This document shows, piece after piece, positions 38,821-47,446 of a stretch of 64,000 bases of DNA. Numbering within the stretch: the stretch's first letter is position 1; each line of letters starts with the position of its first letter. The stretch is from Mycolicibacter sinensis (GTDB lineage Bacteria; Actinomycetota; Actinomycetes; Mycobacteriales; Mycobacteriaceae), in contig NZ_LZIN01000004.1 of the NCBI RefSeq assembly GCF_001667375.1, forward strand, positions 19,170-83,169, written 5' to 3'. The notes under the pieces were generated by a model. The model did no database searches. It saw nothing but the letters and a program-made list of their open reading frames with translations, and was not told the DNA's origin. The position numbers were made by a program, and so were the translations under genes.

Positions 38821-40757
38821 CGCGCCACCAGCGCAGCGATCAGGACGCCGAGCGCGCCGTAGGCCAGGTACAGGTGCACGCTGCCGGTGTGGGCGCGCCG
38901 CACCAGCTGCGCGGCTCCGGCGACGGCCCGCAGCACCGGGGCATACCAGCGCTCCTCGATGACGTCGGCGAGCCGTGCCCGGTAGGCGATCCGGTCGACC
39001 ACATAGGTCGAGGCTGCCTGGCCGCTCACCTCGACGTCGGTGTCGAAACGCAGCACATCGTCGAAGACCTGCTGCAGCGGTTGGGCGAACGACGTCGCGG
39101 TGTACTGCATGCGGGGGGTCAGATCGTCGGCGCCGCAGGCCCACAGCGGCACCGTGGCCGGCTCGGGTCGTTGCCGCGAGCGCCATCGGGAGCCGATCGC
39201 CACGATCAGCACGGCGGCGGCCAGCGCGGCGGCCAGCAGGGCCGGTGCCATGGAAGCGCGCAGACCCGGCAAGTGCAGGAACACCCCGAGCGCCGGCGCC
39301 TCGCCGAACACCGGCAGGGCATCGAGCACCCGGTTCAGCATCGGGCCCACCACACCGGGGGCGACGGCCAGCACCACGCAGGCGGCCGCGGGCAGCGCCA
39401 TCGCGGCGATCATCGTGCCGGGGGATTCCCGCGCCGCCGCCGCGGCATCCGAGCGCGGACGGGCCAGAAAACCGATCCCGAAGGCCTTGACCATGGCGGC
39501 CACGCCCAGCCCGACGGTCAGCGCCACCGCCCCCACCGCCAGCGGCATCACCAGCGCGATGGCGACATCGTGGCCGGCCCGGGCGTTCATCAGGGACTGG
39601 ATCAGCAGCCATTCGCTGACGAAACCCGCCCCCAACGGCAGACCGGCTGCGCCGAGGGCGGCCACCCCGAACAGCGCAGTGGTCACCGGCATCCGGCGGG
39701 CCAGGCCGCCGAGCCGGTCCAGGTCGCGCAGGCCGGTGGCGGCCAGCACCGATCCGGCGGCGAAGAACCCGAGGCTCTTGAACGCGCTGTGGGCGATCAG
39801 GTGCAGCAGTGCGGCGGTGACGTCCACCGCCGCGGCCGGCTGCGCGCCGGCGCCCGCCAATAAGGTCGCGGTGCCCAGTGCCAGGGTGATCAACCCGATG
39901 TTCTCCGTTGTCGAATAGGCAAGCAAGCGTTTGAGATCGGTGGCCACCGATGCCTGCAACACCCCGTACATCGCCGACGCGCCGCCGGCGATCAGCAGCG
40001 CCCACGCCCACCAGCGGGGGCCGGGCCCCAGCAGCTGCAGGTCGATGCGGATGATGCCGTAGACACCGAGATTGACCATGGCAGCACTGAGCAGCGCGGA
40101 GACCGGGCTCGGCGCCTCCGGATGCGCCCGTGGCAGCCAGGCGTGCAACGGCAGCAGACCGGCCTTGGAGCCGAAACCGATCAGAGTCAACACGAAGACC
40201 GTGTTGCGCACGCCGTCGGGCACCGCGCCGATCCCGGCGAACTCATCACCGGCGGCCGCCGCCAGCATCACCATCCCCACCAGCAACGTCACGAAGCCCA
40301 GCTGCGTCATCACCACGTAAATCAGCGCGGCCGAGCGCACCTCGCTGCGCTGTTGATCGGTGAGCACCAACACCAGTGAGCTCAGCGCCATCAGCTCCCA
40401 GGCGAGCAGGAATGTGGTCACCGAGCCCGCTGCCGGGACGGCCAGCAGCGTGCCGACGAACACCGGTAGCGCCGTCAGCGGGACGGCGCCGAATTTCTCG
40501 TGCCGGGAGTAGCCGATCCAATACAGGCCGGCCGCCACTGCCACCGCGCCGGTCAGCACCATGAAGAAGCCGCCGACCGGCTCCACCCGCAGCTGCACAC
40601 CCAGCAGCGGAAGCAGCCAGCCGATCCGGATCGCCGGCACGGCGCCGAACACTCCGGCCAACCCGACACCGGCTCCGGCGGCGCCCAGTCCGATCGTCGT
40701 CGCACCGCTGAGCAGTGGGCCGACGGCGTTGCTACGCGAGAGATGGGAGTCAGTCAC
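38817..40757 (-). CDS. HyfB/NuoL-like antiporter subunit
   Basis: A 646-residue membrane protein of the NuoL/HyfB family. Key channel residues are Glu121 (AWELMALSS), Lys198 ([16 protein letters not shown]), Lys276 ([17 protein letters not shown]) and Lys327 ([10 protein letters not shown]). A C-terminal hydrophilic part with [22 protein letters not shown] follows and may form a lateral helix as in HyfB. Homologue of Rv0083. With the HyfF-like subunit it gives the complex two antiporter modules. Confidence 0.9.
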   Translation of the reverse strand: MTDSHLSRSNAVGPLLSGATTIGLGAAGAGVGLAGVFGAVPAIRIGWLLPLLGVQLRVEPVGGFFMVLTGAVAVAAGLYWIGYSRHEKFGAVPLTALPVFVGTLLAVPAAGSVTTFLLAWELMALSSLVLVLTDQQRSEVRSAALIYVVMTQLGFVTLLVGMVMLAAAAGDEFAGIGAVPDGVRNTVFVLTLIGFGSKAGLLPLHAWLPRAHPEAPSPVSALLSAAMVNLGVYGIIRIDLQLLGPGPRWWAWALLIAGGASAMYGVLQASVATDLKRLLAYSTTENIGLITLALGTATLLAGAGAQPAAAVDVTAALLHLIAHSAFKSLGFFAAGSVLAATGLRDLDRLGGLARRMPVTTALFGVAALGAAGLPLGAGFVSEWLLIQSLMNARAGHDVAIALVMPLAVGAVALTVGLGVAAMVKAFGIGFLARPRSDAAAAARESPGTMIAAMALPAAACVVLAVAPGVVGPMLNRVLDALPVFGEAPALGVFLHLPGLRASMAPALLAAALAAAVLIVAIGSRWRSRQRPEPATVPLWACGADDLTPRMQYTATSFAQPLQQVFDDVLRFDTDVEVSGQAASTYVVDRIAYRARLADVIEERWYAPVLRAVAGAAQLVRRAHTGSVHLYLAYGALGVLIAALVAR

Positions 40758-41227
40758 CTTCCGGTCACCGACCGTAGGGCGGCGACGATCTGGTCGGGGG
40801 TGGGCGGGCAGCCGGGAATCTCGACGTCCACCGGCACGACCTCACCGACGGCGCCCACCGCCCCGTACGCCTGCGCGAACACCCCCCGGTTCAGCGCACA
40901 GTCACCGCAGGCGATGACCCGCCGCGGCTGGGGGGTGGCCTCGACGGTGTTGCGCAGCGGTTCGGCCATGTTGCGGGTGACCACCCCGGTGACCAGCAGT
41001 GCGTCGGCATGCCGCGGGGAGGCGACGAGCCGGGCGCCGAACCGTTCGGCGTCATACACCGGACCGAAGGCCCCGGCGATCTCGATCTCGCAGCCGTTGC
41101 ATGAACCGGCGTCGACGTGGCGTACCTGTACCGAGCCGGCCAGCCCGGGGGGCGGGTCGGCGGGCGGGCGGGTGCCGGCCGGTTCGGTGATGCGGCCGAG
41201 CCTCAGAATCCTGCCGAGCCAGCTCAT
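40754..41227 (-). CDS. NuoB/HycG-like iron-sulfur small subunit
   Basis: A 157-residue protein of the complex I 20-kDa family. The proximal [4Fe-4S] ligands are intact: Cys43 and Cys46 (GSCNGCEIE), Cys110 (CGDCALN) and Cys140 (PGCPPTP); Cys107 is extra. So electrons can reach the site facing the HycE-like subunit even though the Ni-Fe centre is gone. It overlaps the ArsR gene by four bases. Homologue of Rv0082. Confidence 0.9.
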   Translation of the reverse strand: MSWLGRILRLGRITEPAGTRPPADPPPGLAGSVQVRHVDAGSCNGCEIEIAGAFGPVYDAERFGARLVASPRHADALLVTGVVTRNMAEPLRNTVEATPQPRRVIACGDCALNRGVFAQAYGAVGAVGEVVPVDVEIPGCPPTPDQIVAALRSVTGR

Positions 41228-41553
41228 CGGCCGGCCCGCAGATCGTCGAGCAGGGCGACCTGATCGTTGAGCAGTCCGGTCAGCGCCTTGCGTGCGACCG
41301 CGAGCAGTTCGGTGATCACCGGCGACGCGATGGAGTAGAGCACCGTGTTGCCCTCCTTGGTCGCCACCACCACTCCCGCCCGCCGAAGCACCGCCAGCTG
41401 CTGAGACAGGTTGGACGCCTCCAACCCGATCTCGGTCAGCAGCTCGCCGACGGCGCGGTCGCGTTCCGCCAGCAGTTCGAGTACCCGAATTCGGGCAGGG
41501 TGGCCCAGCGTCTTGAAAAATTCAGCCTTCAGCTGGGGCAGCGAGTTCGGCAC
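41224..41553 (-). CDS. ArsR/SmtB-family regulator of the Ehr-like cluster
   Basis: A 109-residue winged-helix repressor (Rv0081 homologue). HPARIRVLELLAERDRAVGELL and the recognition helix EASNLSQQLAVLRRAGVV (about residues 45-62) fit ArsR. The metal motif ELCVCDL of arsenic or cadmium sensors is absent, and the protein has no cysteine at all, so a metal-thiolate signal is unlikely. It is the first gene of the cluster, with a palindrome 30 bases upstream. In M. tuberculosis Rv0081 is a hub of the hypoxia response; the same here is inference. Confidence 0.9.
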   Translation of the reverse strand: MPNSLPQLKAEFFKTLGHPARIRVLELLAERDRAVGELLTEIGLEASNLSQQLAVLRRAGVVVATKEGNTVLYSIASPVITELLAVARKALTGLLNDQVALLDDLRAGR

Positions 41554-41582
41554 GGACCGACAATAGCAGCGAAAACATCAAT

Positions 41583-41596
41583 TGAAAAAGTTTTCA
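41583..41596. promoter_or_regulatory. Palindrome upstream of the ArsR gene, candidate operator
   Basis: TGAAAA (41583-41588) and TTTTCA (41591-41596) are perfect reverse complements around AG. A further GAAAAC (41571-41576) lies next to it. The sequence is AT-rich in a GC-rich setting and lies 30 bases before the start of the ArsR gene, the place for autorepression. Confidence 0.55.
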
Positions 41597-41729
41597 TCTG
41601 TTGTGGTCTTTTGCCGTCGGGGTCACCACCCCCGCGCACCGTTTGACCGGCCCGGTAGGGCAGGATGACAACTGCCGTCGCGGACGATTCTGCGATGGCG
41701 CTGTCATGCGCGGAGCCCCGAGGAGCCTG

Positions 41730-42479
41730 ATGACGGAGCCGACGAGTACCGACCCGGTGTCACCGACCGGCCGCCCCCATTACTCCCGGGTGCTGCTCAA
41801 ACTCGGTGGGGAGATGTTCGGCGGTGGGCAGGTCGGGCTCGATCCCGACGTCGTCGCCCAGGTCGCCCGTCAGATCGCCGAAGTGGTCCGCGACGGTGTG
41901 CAGGTCGCGGTCGTCATTGGCGGCGGCAACTTCTTCCGCGGTGCCCAGTTGCAGGAGCGCGGCATGGAGCGGATGCGCTCGGACTACATGGGCATGCTCG
42001 GCACCGTGATGAACAGCCTTGCGCTACAAGACTTTCTGGTAAAGGAAGGCATCGACACCCGGGTTCAGACCGCGATCACGATGGGCCAGGTCGCCGAACC
42101 CTACATTCCGCTACGCGCCCAGCGGCACCTGGAGAAGGGCCGGGTGGTGATCTTCGGTGCCGGCATGGGCCTGCCGTATTTCTCCACCGACACCACCGCC
42201 GCCCAGCGAGCGCTGGAGATCGGCGCTCAGGTGGTGCTGATGGCCAAGGCGGTCGACGGCATCTTCACCGCGGACCCGCGCCTTGACCCCGAGGCCGAAC
42301 TGCTCACCTCGATCAGCCATCGCGAGGTCATCGACCGTGGGCTGAAGGTGGCCGACGCCACCGCGTTCAGCCTCTGCATGGACAATGGCATGCCGATCCT
42401 GGTGTTCAACCTGTTGACCGACGGAAATATCGCCCGGGCCGTCGCGGGTGAGAAGATCGGGACACTGGTCACCACCTGA
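41730..42479 (+). CDS. pyrH: Uridylate kinase
   Basis: A 249-residue hexameric UMP kinase of the amino-acid-kinase fold. [14 protein letters not shown] (about residue 19), [11 protein letters not shown] (about residue 63) and the [15 protein letters not shown] block (about residue 84) are diagnostic. ATG 41730 follows GAGGAGCC; the frame is open upstream but has no family match. It is followed by frr after 17 bases. Confidence 0.96.
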   Translation: MTEPTSTDPVSPTGRPHYSRVLLKLGGEMFGGGQVGLDPDVVAQVARQIAEVVRDGVQVAVVIGGGNFFRGAQLQERGMERMRSDYMGMLGTVMNSLALQDFLVKEGIDTRVQTAITMGQVAEPYIPLRAQRHLEKGRVVIFGAGMGLPYFSTDTTAAQRALEIGAQVVLMAKAVDGIFTADPRLDPEAELLTSISHREVIDRGLKVADATAFSLCMDNGMPILVFNLLTDGNIARAVAGEKIGTLVTT

Positions 42480-42496
42480 AAAGAGGAGAGGCGCAC

Positions 42497-43054
42497 ATGA
42501 TCGACGAGGCTCTCTTCGACGCCGAAGAGAAAATGGAGAAGGCCGTGGCGGTGGCTCGCGACGATCTGGCCACCATTCGCACCGGCCGGGCCAACCCGGG
42601 CATGTTCTCCCGGATCGTCATCGACTACTACGGTTCGCCCACCCCGATCACCCAGCTGTGCAGCATCAACGTGCCCGAGGCGCGGCTGGTGGTGATCAAG
42701 CCGTACGAGGCGTCCCAGCTGGGCGCCATCGAGACCGCGATCCGCAACTCGGATCTGGGCCTGAACCCCAGCAACGACGGTGCGCTGATTCGGGTGGCGG
42801 TGCCGCAGCTCACCGAGGAGCGGCGCAAGGAGCTGGTCAAGCAGGCCAAAGCCAAAGGCGAGGACGCCAAGGTCGCGGTGCGCAACATCCGCCGCAAGGC
42901 GATGGAGGAGCTGCACCGCATCCGCAAGGACGGCGACGCCGGTGAGGATGAGGTCGGTCGGGCGGAGAAGGAGCTGGACCGCTCCACCCAGCAGTACGTG
43001 AGCCAGATCGACGACCTGGTCAAGCACAAAGAAGGCGAGTTGCTGGAGGTCTAG
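42497..43054 (+). CDS. frr: Ribosome recycling factor
   Basis: A 185-residue two-domain protein that, with EF-G, splits post-termination ribosomes. [24 protein letters not shown] (about residues 31-54, quoted in parts: [10 protein letters not shown] and YYGSPTP) and the C-terminal helices with [12 protein letters not shown] are standard. The GAGGAGAGG ribosome site is strong. Homologue of Rv2882c. Confidence 0.97.
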   Translation: MIDEALFDAEEKMEKAVAVARDDLATIRTGRANPGMFSRIVIDYYGSPTPITQLCSINVPEARLVVIKPYEASQLGAIETAIRNSDLGLNPSNDGALIRVAVPQLTEERRKELVKQAKAKGEDAKVAVRNIRRKAMEELHRIRKDGDAGEDEVGRAEKELDRSTQQYVSQIDDLVKHKEGELLEV

Positions 43055-43076
43055 CGGCCGCCAGTAGTCAAAACCC

Positions 43077-43934
43077 GTGGCAGACAACGACACCGGTGCA
43101 CCTACCGGTCAAAAGCAGTCGCGGGCGGGACGCAACCTCCCCGCCGCGATCGTGGTGGGGGCGCTGCTCGCCGGGATGCTGGTCTACACCCTGTTGTTCG
43201 CCCCGCGCTTCTGGGTGCTGATTCTGGCGGTGGCCACGCCGATCGCCACCCATGAGATCACCAGGCGGCTGCGTGAAGTCGGCTACGACGTGCCGTTCAT
43301 CCCGCTGGCCCTCGGCGGCCAGGCAATGCTGTGGCTGTCGCTGCCGTTCGGGGCCAGGGGAGTGCTGGGCGCGTTCGGTGCCACCATCGTGATTTCCATG
43401 ATGTGGCGGCTGGTCGACCAGGGGCTGCACCACACCCCGGTCAACTATCTGCGGGACGTGTCCGCGATGGTGTTGATCGCGGTCTGGGTGCCGCTGTGCA
43501 TGAGCTTCGCGGCTCTGCTGGTCTTTCGCGACGACGGCCCCGGCCGGGTGTTGTGCCTGCTGTTCCCGGTGGTCTTCTCCGACATCGGCGGGTACGCCGT
43601 CGGGGTGTTGTTCGGCAAGCACCCGATGGCGCCGGCGATCAGCCCGAAGAAATCCTGGGAGGGTTTCGCCGGATCGATGGTGCTCGGTGTCGCCGCGGCG
43701 GTGTTCGCGGTGACGATGTTCCTCGACCGGCCGTGGTGGGTGGGGCTGCCGCTGGGGGTACTGCTGGTGTTCACCGGCGTCTTCGGCGACCTCATCGAGT
43801 CTCAGGTCAAACGCGATCTGGGCATCAAGGACATGGGCCGGCTGCTGCCCGGCCATGGCGGCATCATGGACCGGCTTGACGCGTTGCTGCCGTCGGCCGT
43901 GGTGACCTGGATCGTGCTGACCGTTCTGCACTGA
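43077..43934 (+). CDS. cdsA: Phosphatidate cytidylyltransferase
   Basis: A 285-residue integral membrane enzyme that makes CDP-diacylglycerol from phosphatidic acid and CTP, for phosphatidylinositol and cardiolipin synthesis. About eight helices are visible. The CDS signature GDLIESQVKRDLGIKD ending GHGGIMDRLDAL (about residues 238-265) holds the conserved metal-binding Asp residues. GTG 43077 starts 22 bases after frr. Homologue of Rv2881c. Confidence 0.95.
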   Translation: MADNDTGAPTGQKQSRAGRNLPAAIVVGALLAGMLVYTLLFAPRFWVLILAVATPIATHEITRRLREVGYDVPFIPLALGGQAMLWLSLPFGARGVLGAFGATIVISMMWRLVDQGLHHTPVNYLRDVSAMVLIAVWVPLCMSFAALLVFRDDGPGRVLCLLFPVVFSDIGGYAVGVLFGKHPMAPAISPKKSWEGFAGSMVLGVAAAVFAVTMFLDRPWWVGLPLGVLLVFTGVFGDLIESQVKRDLGIKDMGRLLPGHGGIMDRLDALLPSAVVTWIVLTVLH

Positions 43935-43958
43935 GTCACCGGCATACTGGAACCGATC

Positions 43959-45053
43959 ATGACGCAACAGCTGGTGTTCACCGCACCGCGGCGGGCCCTG
44001 CCGCCGCGCCATCTGGCCGACCTCGACCCGGCCGGCCGTGCCGCCGCCGTCGCCGAACTGGGCCTGCCGGCATTCCGGGCCAACCAGCTCGCCCACCACT
44101 ACTACGGCAGGCTGATCGCCGATCCGCAGCAGATGACCGACCTGCCGGCCGGGGTGCGCGCCGCGGTGGCCGACGCGCTGTTCCCCACCCTTCTGACCGC
44201 GGCCAGCGAAATCGAATGCGATGCCGGCGAGACGCGTAAGACGTTGTGGCGGGCACACGACCACACCAAATTCGAGTCGGTGCTGATGCGCTACCCGCGC
44301 CGCAACACCGTGTGCATCTCATCCCAGGCCGGCTGCGGCATGGCCTGCCCCTTCTGCGCGACAGGCCAGGCCGGGCTCACCCGCAACCTGTCCACCGCCG
44401 AGATCCTCGAGCAGGTACGGGCGGCGGCGGTGGAACTACGGGATCGGGATCACGGGCGGCTGTCCAACATCGTGTTCATGGGCATGGGGGAGCCGCTGGC
44501 CAACTACGCCCGGGTGGTGGCCGCCGTCCGCCGGATCACCGAGCCGCCGCCCAACGGGTTCGGCATCTCGGCGCGATCGGTGACGGTGTCGACGGTCGGG
44601 CTGGCCCCGGCGATCCGCAAGCTCGCCGATGAGGGGCTGGGGGTCACCTTGGCGCTGTCGCTGCACACTCCGGATGATGAGTTACGCGACACGCTGGTCC
44701 CGGTCAACAACCGCTGGAAGGTCGACGAAGCGCTCGACGCCGCCCGCTACTACGCCGACGTGACCGGCCGGCGGGTGTCGGTGGAATACGCGCTGATCCG
44801 CGATGTCAACGACCAGCCCTGGAGGGCCGATCTGTTAGGCCGCAAGCTGCACAAGACGCTGGGGCAATTGGTGCACGTCAACCTGATTCCACTCAATCCG
44901 ACCCCGGGCAGCGACTGGGATGCCAGCCCCAAGCCGGTGGAGCGGGAGTTCGTCCGGCGCGTGCGGGCCCAGGGCGTGGAGTGCACCGTGCGTGACACCC
45001 GCGGGCGCGAGATCGCCGCGGCCTGCGGTCAATTGGCGGCGGACAGCGAGTAG
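43959..45053 (+). CDS. rlmN: 23S rRNA/tRNA adenine-C2 methyltransferase RlmN
   Basis: A 364-residue radical-SAM enzyme that methylates A2503 of 23S rRNA and A37 of some tRNAs. The cluster motif is Cys126-x3-Cys130-x2-Cys133 (GCGMACPFC). The second set, a catalytic Cys in [18 protein letters not shown] near the end, is present. GEPLANY near residue 175 is the family block. Homologue of Rv2880c. It closes the pyrH-frr-cdsA-rlmN run. Confidence 0.96.
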   Translation: MTQQLVFTAPRRALPPRHLADLDPAGRAAAVAELGLPAFRANQLAHHYYGRLIADPQQMTDLPAGVRAAVADALFPTLLTAASEIECDAGETRKTLWRAHDHTKFESVLMRYPRRNTVCISSQAGCGMACPFCATGQAGLTRNLSTAEILEQVRAAAVELRDRDHGRLSNIVFMGMGEPLANYARVVAAVRRITEPPPNGFGISARSVTVSTVGLAPAIRKLADEGLGVTLALSLHTPDDELRDTLVPVNNRWKVDEALDAARYYADVTGRRVSVEYALIRDVNDQPWRADLLGRKLHKTLGQLVHVNLIPLNPTPGSDWDASPKPVEREFVRRVRAQGVECTVRDTRGREIAAACGQLAADSE

Positions 45054-45305
45054 CTAGCGCAGCCAGCCGCGCTTGCGGCCGATGATGTCCCGCAGCACGA
45101 CGAACAGCGCCAGCGCGGCGAATCCGAGCAGGAAATAGTCCTCGACGTGGCCGATGTGGTTGCCGCGCAGCATCAGCAGCAGGAAACCCACGATGCCGAG
45201 GCCGACGATGTGCCAGGTGCGGTGGTTGATCGCGCTCCAGCCCCAGGCCGCCGAGGGCACCTCGGCGGTGTCCACACCATGGCGTTCCAGTTCGGTACCG
45301 GCCAC
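45054..45305 (-). CDS. DUF2631 membrane protein
   Basis: An 83-residue protein with two membrane helices (IVGLGIVGFLLLMLRG and DYFLLGFAALALFVVL) and a short basic tail, of the actinobacterial DUF2631 type. There is no known function. Its stop directly abuts the end of rlmN, so the two genes are convergent with no spacer. Confidence 0.8.
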   Translation of the reverse strand: MAGTELERHGVDTAEVPSAAWGWSAINHRTWHIVGLGIVGFLLLMLRGNHIGHVEDYFLLGFAALALFVVLRDIIGRKRGWLR

Positions 45306-45403
45306 TTCGACTCCCCACTTTCAGCTGAGCGACTGCGCAACATTCTGGCATACCGCCCCACCATGACGGCCACCCGCTGCGCCCGCCCCCCGCTTGCGAT
45401 CGC

Positions 45404-46018
45404 CTAGATCTCGAATGTCCGGTAGGCGGCCCGGCCGACGATTTCGGCCAGACCCTCGGGACTCCACTGCTGCTCAACATCGAGCAGCATGCGCGCGGCG
45501 GCCTCACAGATGGCCAGGAACACCTCAGTGAGCGCTGCCAGGGCGCGATCGGACTGCGCCCGTTGCTCCAGCAGCGGTCGCATCACCATGGCGACCCGCT
45601 CGGTGAGGCGGGCCCGGCCGGAGACGACGGCGGCGGCCAGAACCGGATCCTGGTCCGCGGCGAAGATGATCCGCCACGACGCAGGGCGCTCCCGCACGGT
45701 GGACAGGAAAGCGCAGAACCCCGCGACGAACCGGTCCTGCACAGTGCTGGCCCGCTGGGGCGGTAACGCCGCGAGCAGGCTGGTCAGCATCAGCTCGGTC
45801 TCCCGGTCGAGCAGCGCGGCCAGCACCTCGCCCCGGCCGTCGTAGCAGGCGTACACCACCGGCCGGGTGACCCCGATCCGCTCGGCGATGGCCGCCATGG
45901 TCACCCCGGCAACGCCGTGCTCGGCCGCGATCTGCAGGGCGGCGTCGAGCACCTGCGGCCGACGTCGCTCGGGGCCGAGATGCTCGGCTCGCGACCGGTT
46001 GGCGGCTGGTTCCGGCAC
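45404..46018 (-). CDS. TetR-family regulator
   Basis: A 204-residue repressor. The helix-turn-helix VTMAAIAERIGVTRPVVYACYDGRGEVLAALL (about residues 39-70, given as VTMAAIAERIGVTRPVVYA) is typical. The C-terminal part is the ligand and dimer domain. It is the last gene of a three-gene minus-strand operon with the DUF2236 oxygenase; the palindrome at 47370-47388 before that operon is the likely target. Effector unknown. Confidence 0.9.
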   Translation of the reverse strand: MPEPAANRSRAEHLGPERRRPQVLDAALQIAAEHGVAGVTMAAIAERIGVTRPVVYACYDGRGEVLAALLDRETELMLTSLLAALPPQRASTVQDRFVAGFCAFLSTVRERPASWRIIFAADQDPVLAAAVVSGRARLTERVAMVMRPLLEQRAQSDRALAALTEVFLAICEAAARMLLDVEQQWSPEGLAEIVGRAAYRTFEI

Positions 46019-46022
46019 CGGT

Positions 46023-46259
46023 TCAGCGTAGTTGGATGTCGGCGATGATCAGCACCGGCCAGGCGACGATCTCCCCGAGTATGGAGAACACCTTGTCCAG
46101 CCCACGGACGTCGTGCAGGTGCTGGTAGTGGCTGCCGGCCCAGAACACTCCGATCACCAGGTAGGCGCCCAGCAGCACCGAGCCCATGGCGCCGAGGTAG
46201 AACAGCTGGCGGATGCTGAGCTCGCGGTCCAGCAGGCGTTGCAGGCCCGAAAGCCTCAT
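46023..46259 (-). CDS. Small membrane protein in the DUF2236 operon
   Basis: A 78-residue protein with two hydrophobic segments (LFYLGAMGSVLLGAYLVIGVF and ILGEIVAWPVLIIADI, given in parts). The start overlaps the DUF2236 gene by four bases (ATGA) and the stop lies four bases before the TetR start, which is good evidence that it is translated. No family is recognised. It could anchor or assist the oxygenase. Confidence 0.7.
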   Translation of the reverse strand: MRLSGLQRLLDRELSIRQLFYLGAMGSVLLGAYLVIGVFWAGSHYQHLHDVRGLDKVFSILGEIVAWPVLIIADIQLR

Positions 46260-47332
46260 CGGATGCTCCCCAGGATCGGCTGGGACTCGATGAGTCCCTC
46301 GTCGCTGGGTGCGAGGCCTTCACCGAAGACCCGATTCGACTGTTTGGCACGGAATTCCAGGTGGGCCTGCGCCGGCACCGCGTAGCCGTAGCGTTTCTGG
46401 GCCTCCCGCGGAGTCGTGGTGACCTGGTTCACCGGCCGGATCGAGCGCAGCACCCGAGTGCCGATCGGAAGCGTCATCGGTGAGGTCAGCCGCAGCAGCA
46501 TCAGCTGCACGCGCGGGCTCAGGCTTAGCAGGGTGAACGCGGCACTCAGCGGCGGCACGATCAGTGCGTCCAGCAGCCGGGAGGTGCCCACCCCGCCGAG
46601 CTTGCGCATCCAGCGGGGCATGGTCGCCAGGGTGCCGCGGCGCAGGAGTGCGGTCACGATCAGCATGCCTGGCCACACCAGCCGTGGCAGTGTCGGCGGC
46701 AGGATCACTTCGGCGCGCAGCAGGTGTGCCATGGCGCGCCGGGCGATGTCGGAATTGATCAGCTGGGGGCGCATCTCCTCGAAGTACTCGCGGATGCCCT
46801 CCCGGGTGCGCGGCACGTCGGCCGGGTCGAGGGTCTGCAGTTCGGCCGCCTTGGCGCACTCGGCCCAGTAGGACGCTTCCTCCTCGGCCGACAACGGACC
46901 GGGGCCGTACTTCTCGTAGGCGTAGAGGATCGAGTGCCAGGCCGTGAGGTGGATCCACAGCTGGGCGGCGGGGTCGTTGGCGTCGTAGTTCTCACCGGTG
47001 ACCGGGTCGATGCCGATGGCCTTGGAGTGGATCCGTACCAGCATGTCGGCGGCCTCGACGGTGCTGCGGCTTTCGCCGAAGGCCACCATCGCGAAGTAGC
47101 GCAGGGTCCGGTCGTAGCGGGTGCGCGGCCGGTCGTAGATCGCCTGGGTGTGATCGACGGAGGCGACGAGCCCGGGGTCGAGTTCCTCGATGACCACCGC
47201 GCGCTGGAAGCCGATCGACAGCGAGGTCGGATAGCTCCACACTTTCCAGGTCACCGAGTCGGGACCGAAGAATCCGTAGTCCTCGGCGGGCTCGGCATCG
47301 GGCAGGGTCAGCCATTCGCGCAGGGTGCTCAA
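46256..47332 (-). CDS. DUF2236 (MpaB/rubber-oxygenase-like) protein
   Basis: A 358-residue protein of the oxygenase MpaB family (DUF2236), related to the haem-b latex-clearing protein. FGPDSVTWKVWSYPTSLSIGFQRA near residue 22 and the helix WIHLTAWHSILYAYEKYG near residue 128, with two His, are the conserved blocks; one of the His could bind haem. In mycobacteria many copies are linked to TetR genes and the substrates are mostly unknown. It leads the operon to the small membrane protein and TetR. Confidence 0.85.
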   Translation of the reverse strand: MSTLREWLTLPDAEPAEDYGFFGPDSVTWKVWSYPTSLSIGFQRAVVIEELDPGLVASVDHTQAIYDRPRTRYDRTLRYFAMVAFGESRSTVEAADMLVRIHSKAIGIDPVTGENYDANDPAAQLWIHLTAWHSILYAYEKYGPGPLSAEEEASYWAECAKAAELQTLDPADVPRTREGIREYFEEMRPQLINSDIARRAMAHLLRAEVILPPTLPRLVWPGMLIVTALLRRGTLATMPRWMRKLGGVGTSRLLDALIVPPLSAAFTLLSLSPRVQLMLLRLTSPMTLPIGTRVLRSIRPVNQVTTTPREAQKRYGYAVPAQAHLEFRAKQSNRVFGEGLAPSDEGLIESQPILGSIR

Positions 47333-47369
47333 TGTCGTCCGCCTTCCGCCATTTCCTGGCTCGTTCTAT

Positions 47370-47388
47370 TTCCTACACTGTGTAGGAA
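47370..47388. promoter_or_regulatory. Perfect TetR-type operator
   Basis: TTCCTACAC (47370-47378) and GTGTAGGAA (47380-47388) are perfect reverse complements around one T. It lies 38 bases before the DUF2236 start and 59 bases before the divergent AraC start, so it could control both. The size and symmetry fit TetR repressors. Confidence 0.75.
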
Positions 47389-47446
47389 TATTGCACCCAG
47401 CGGGACGGGCCGTCAAGGGTGTGGTTGCGCCGCTACCGTGGGAGCC

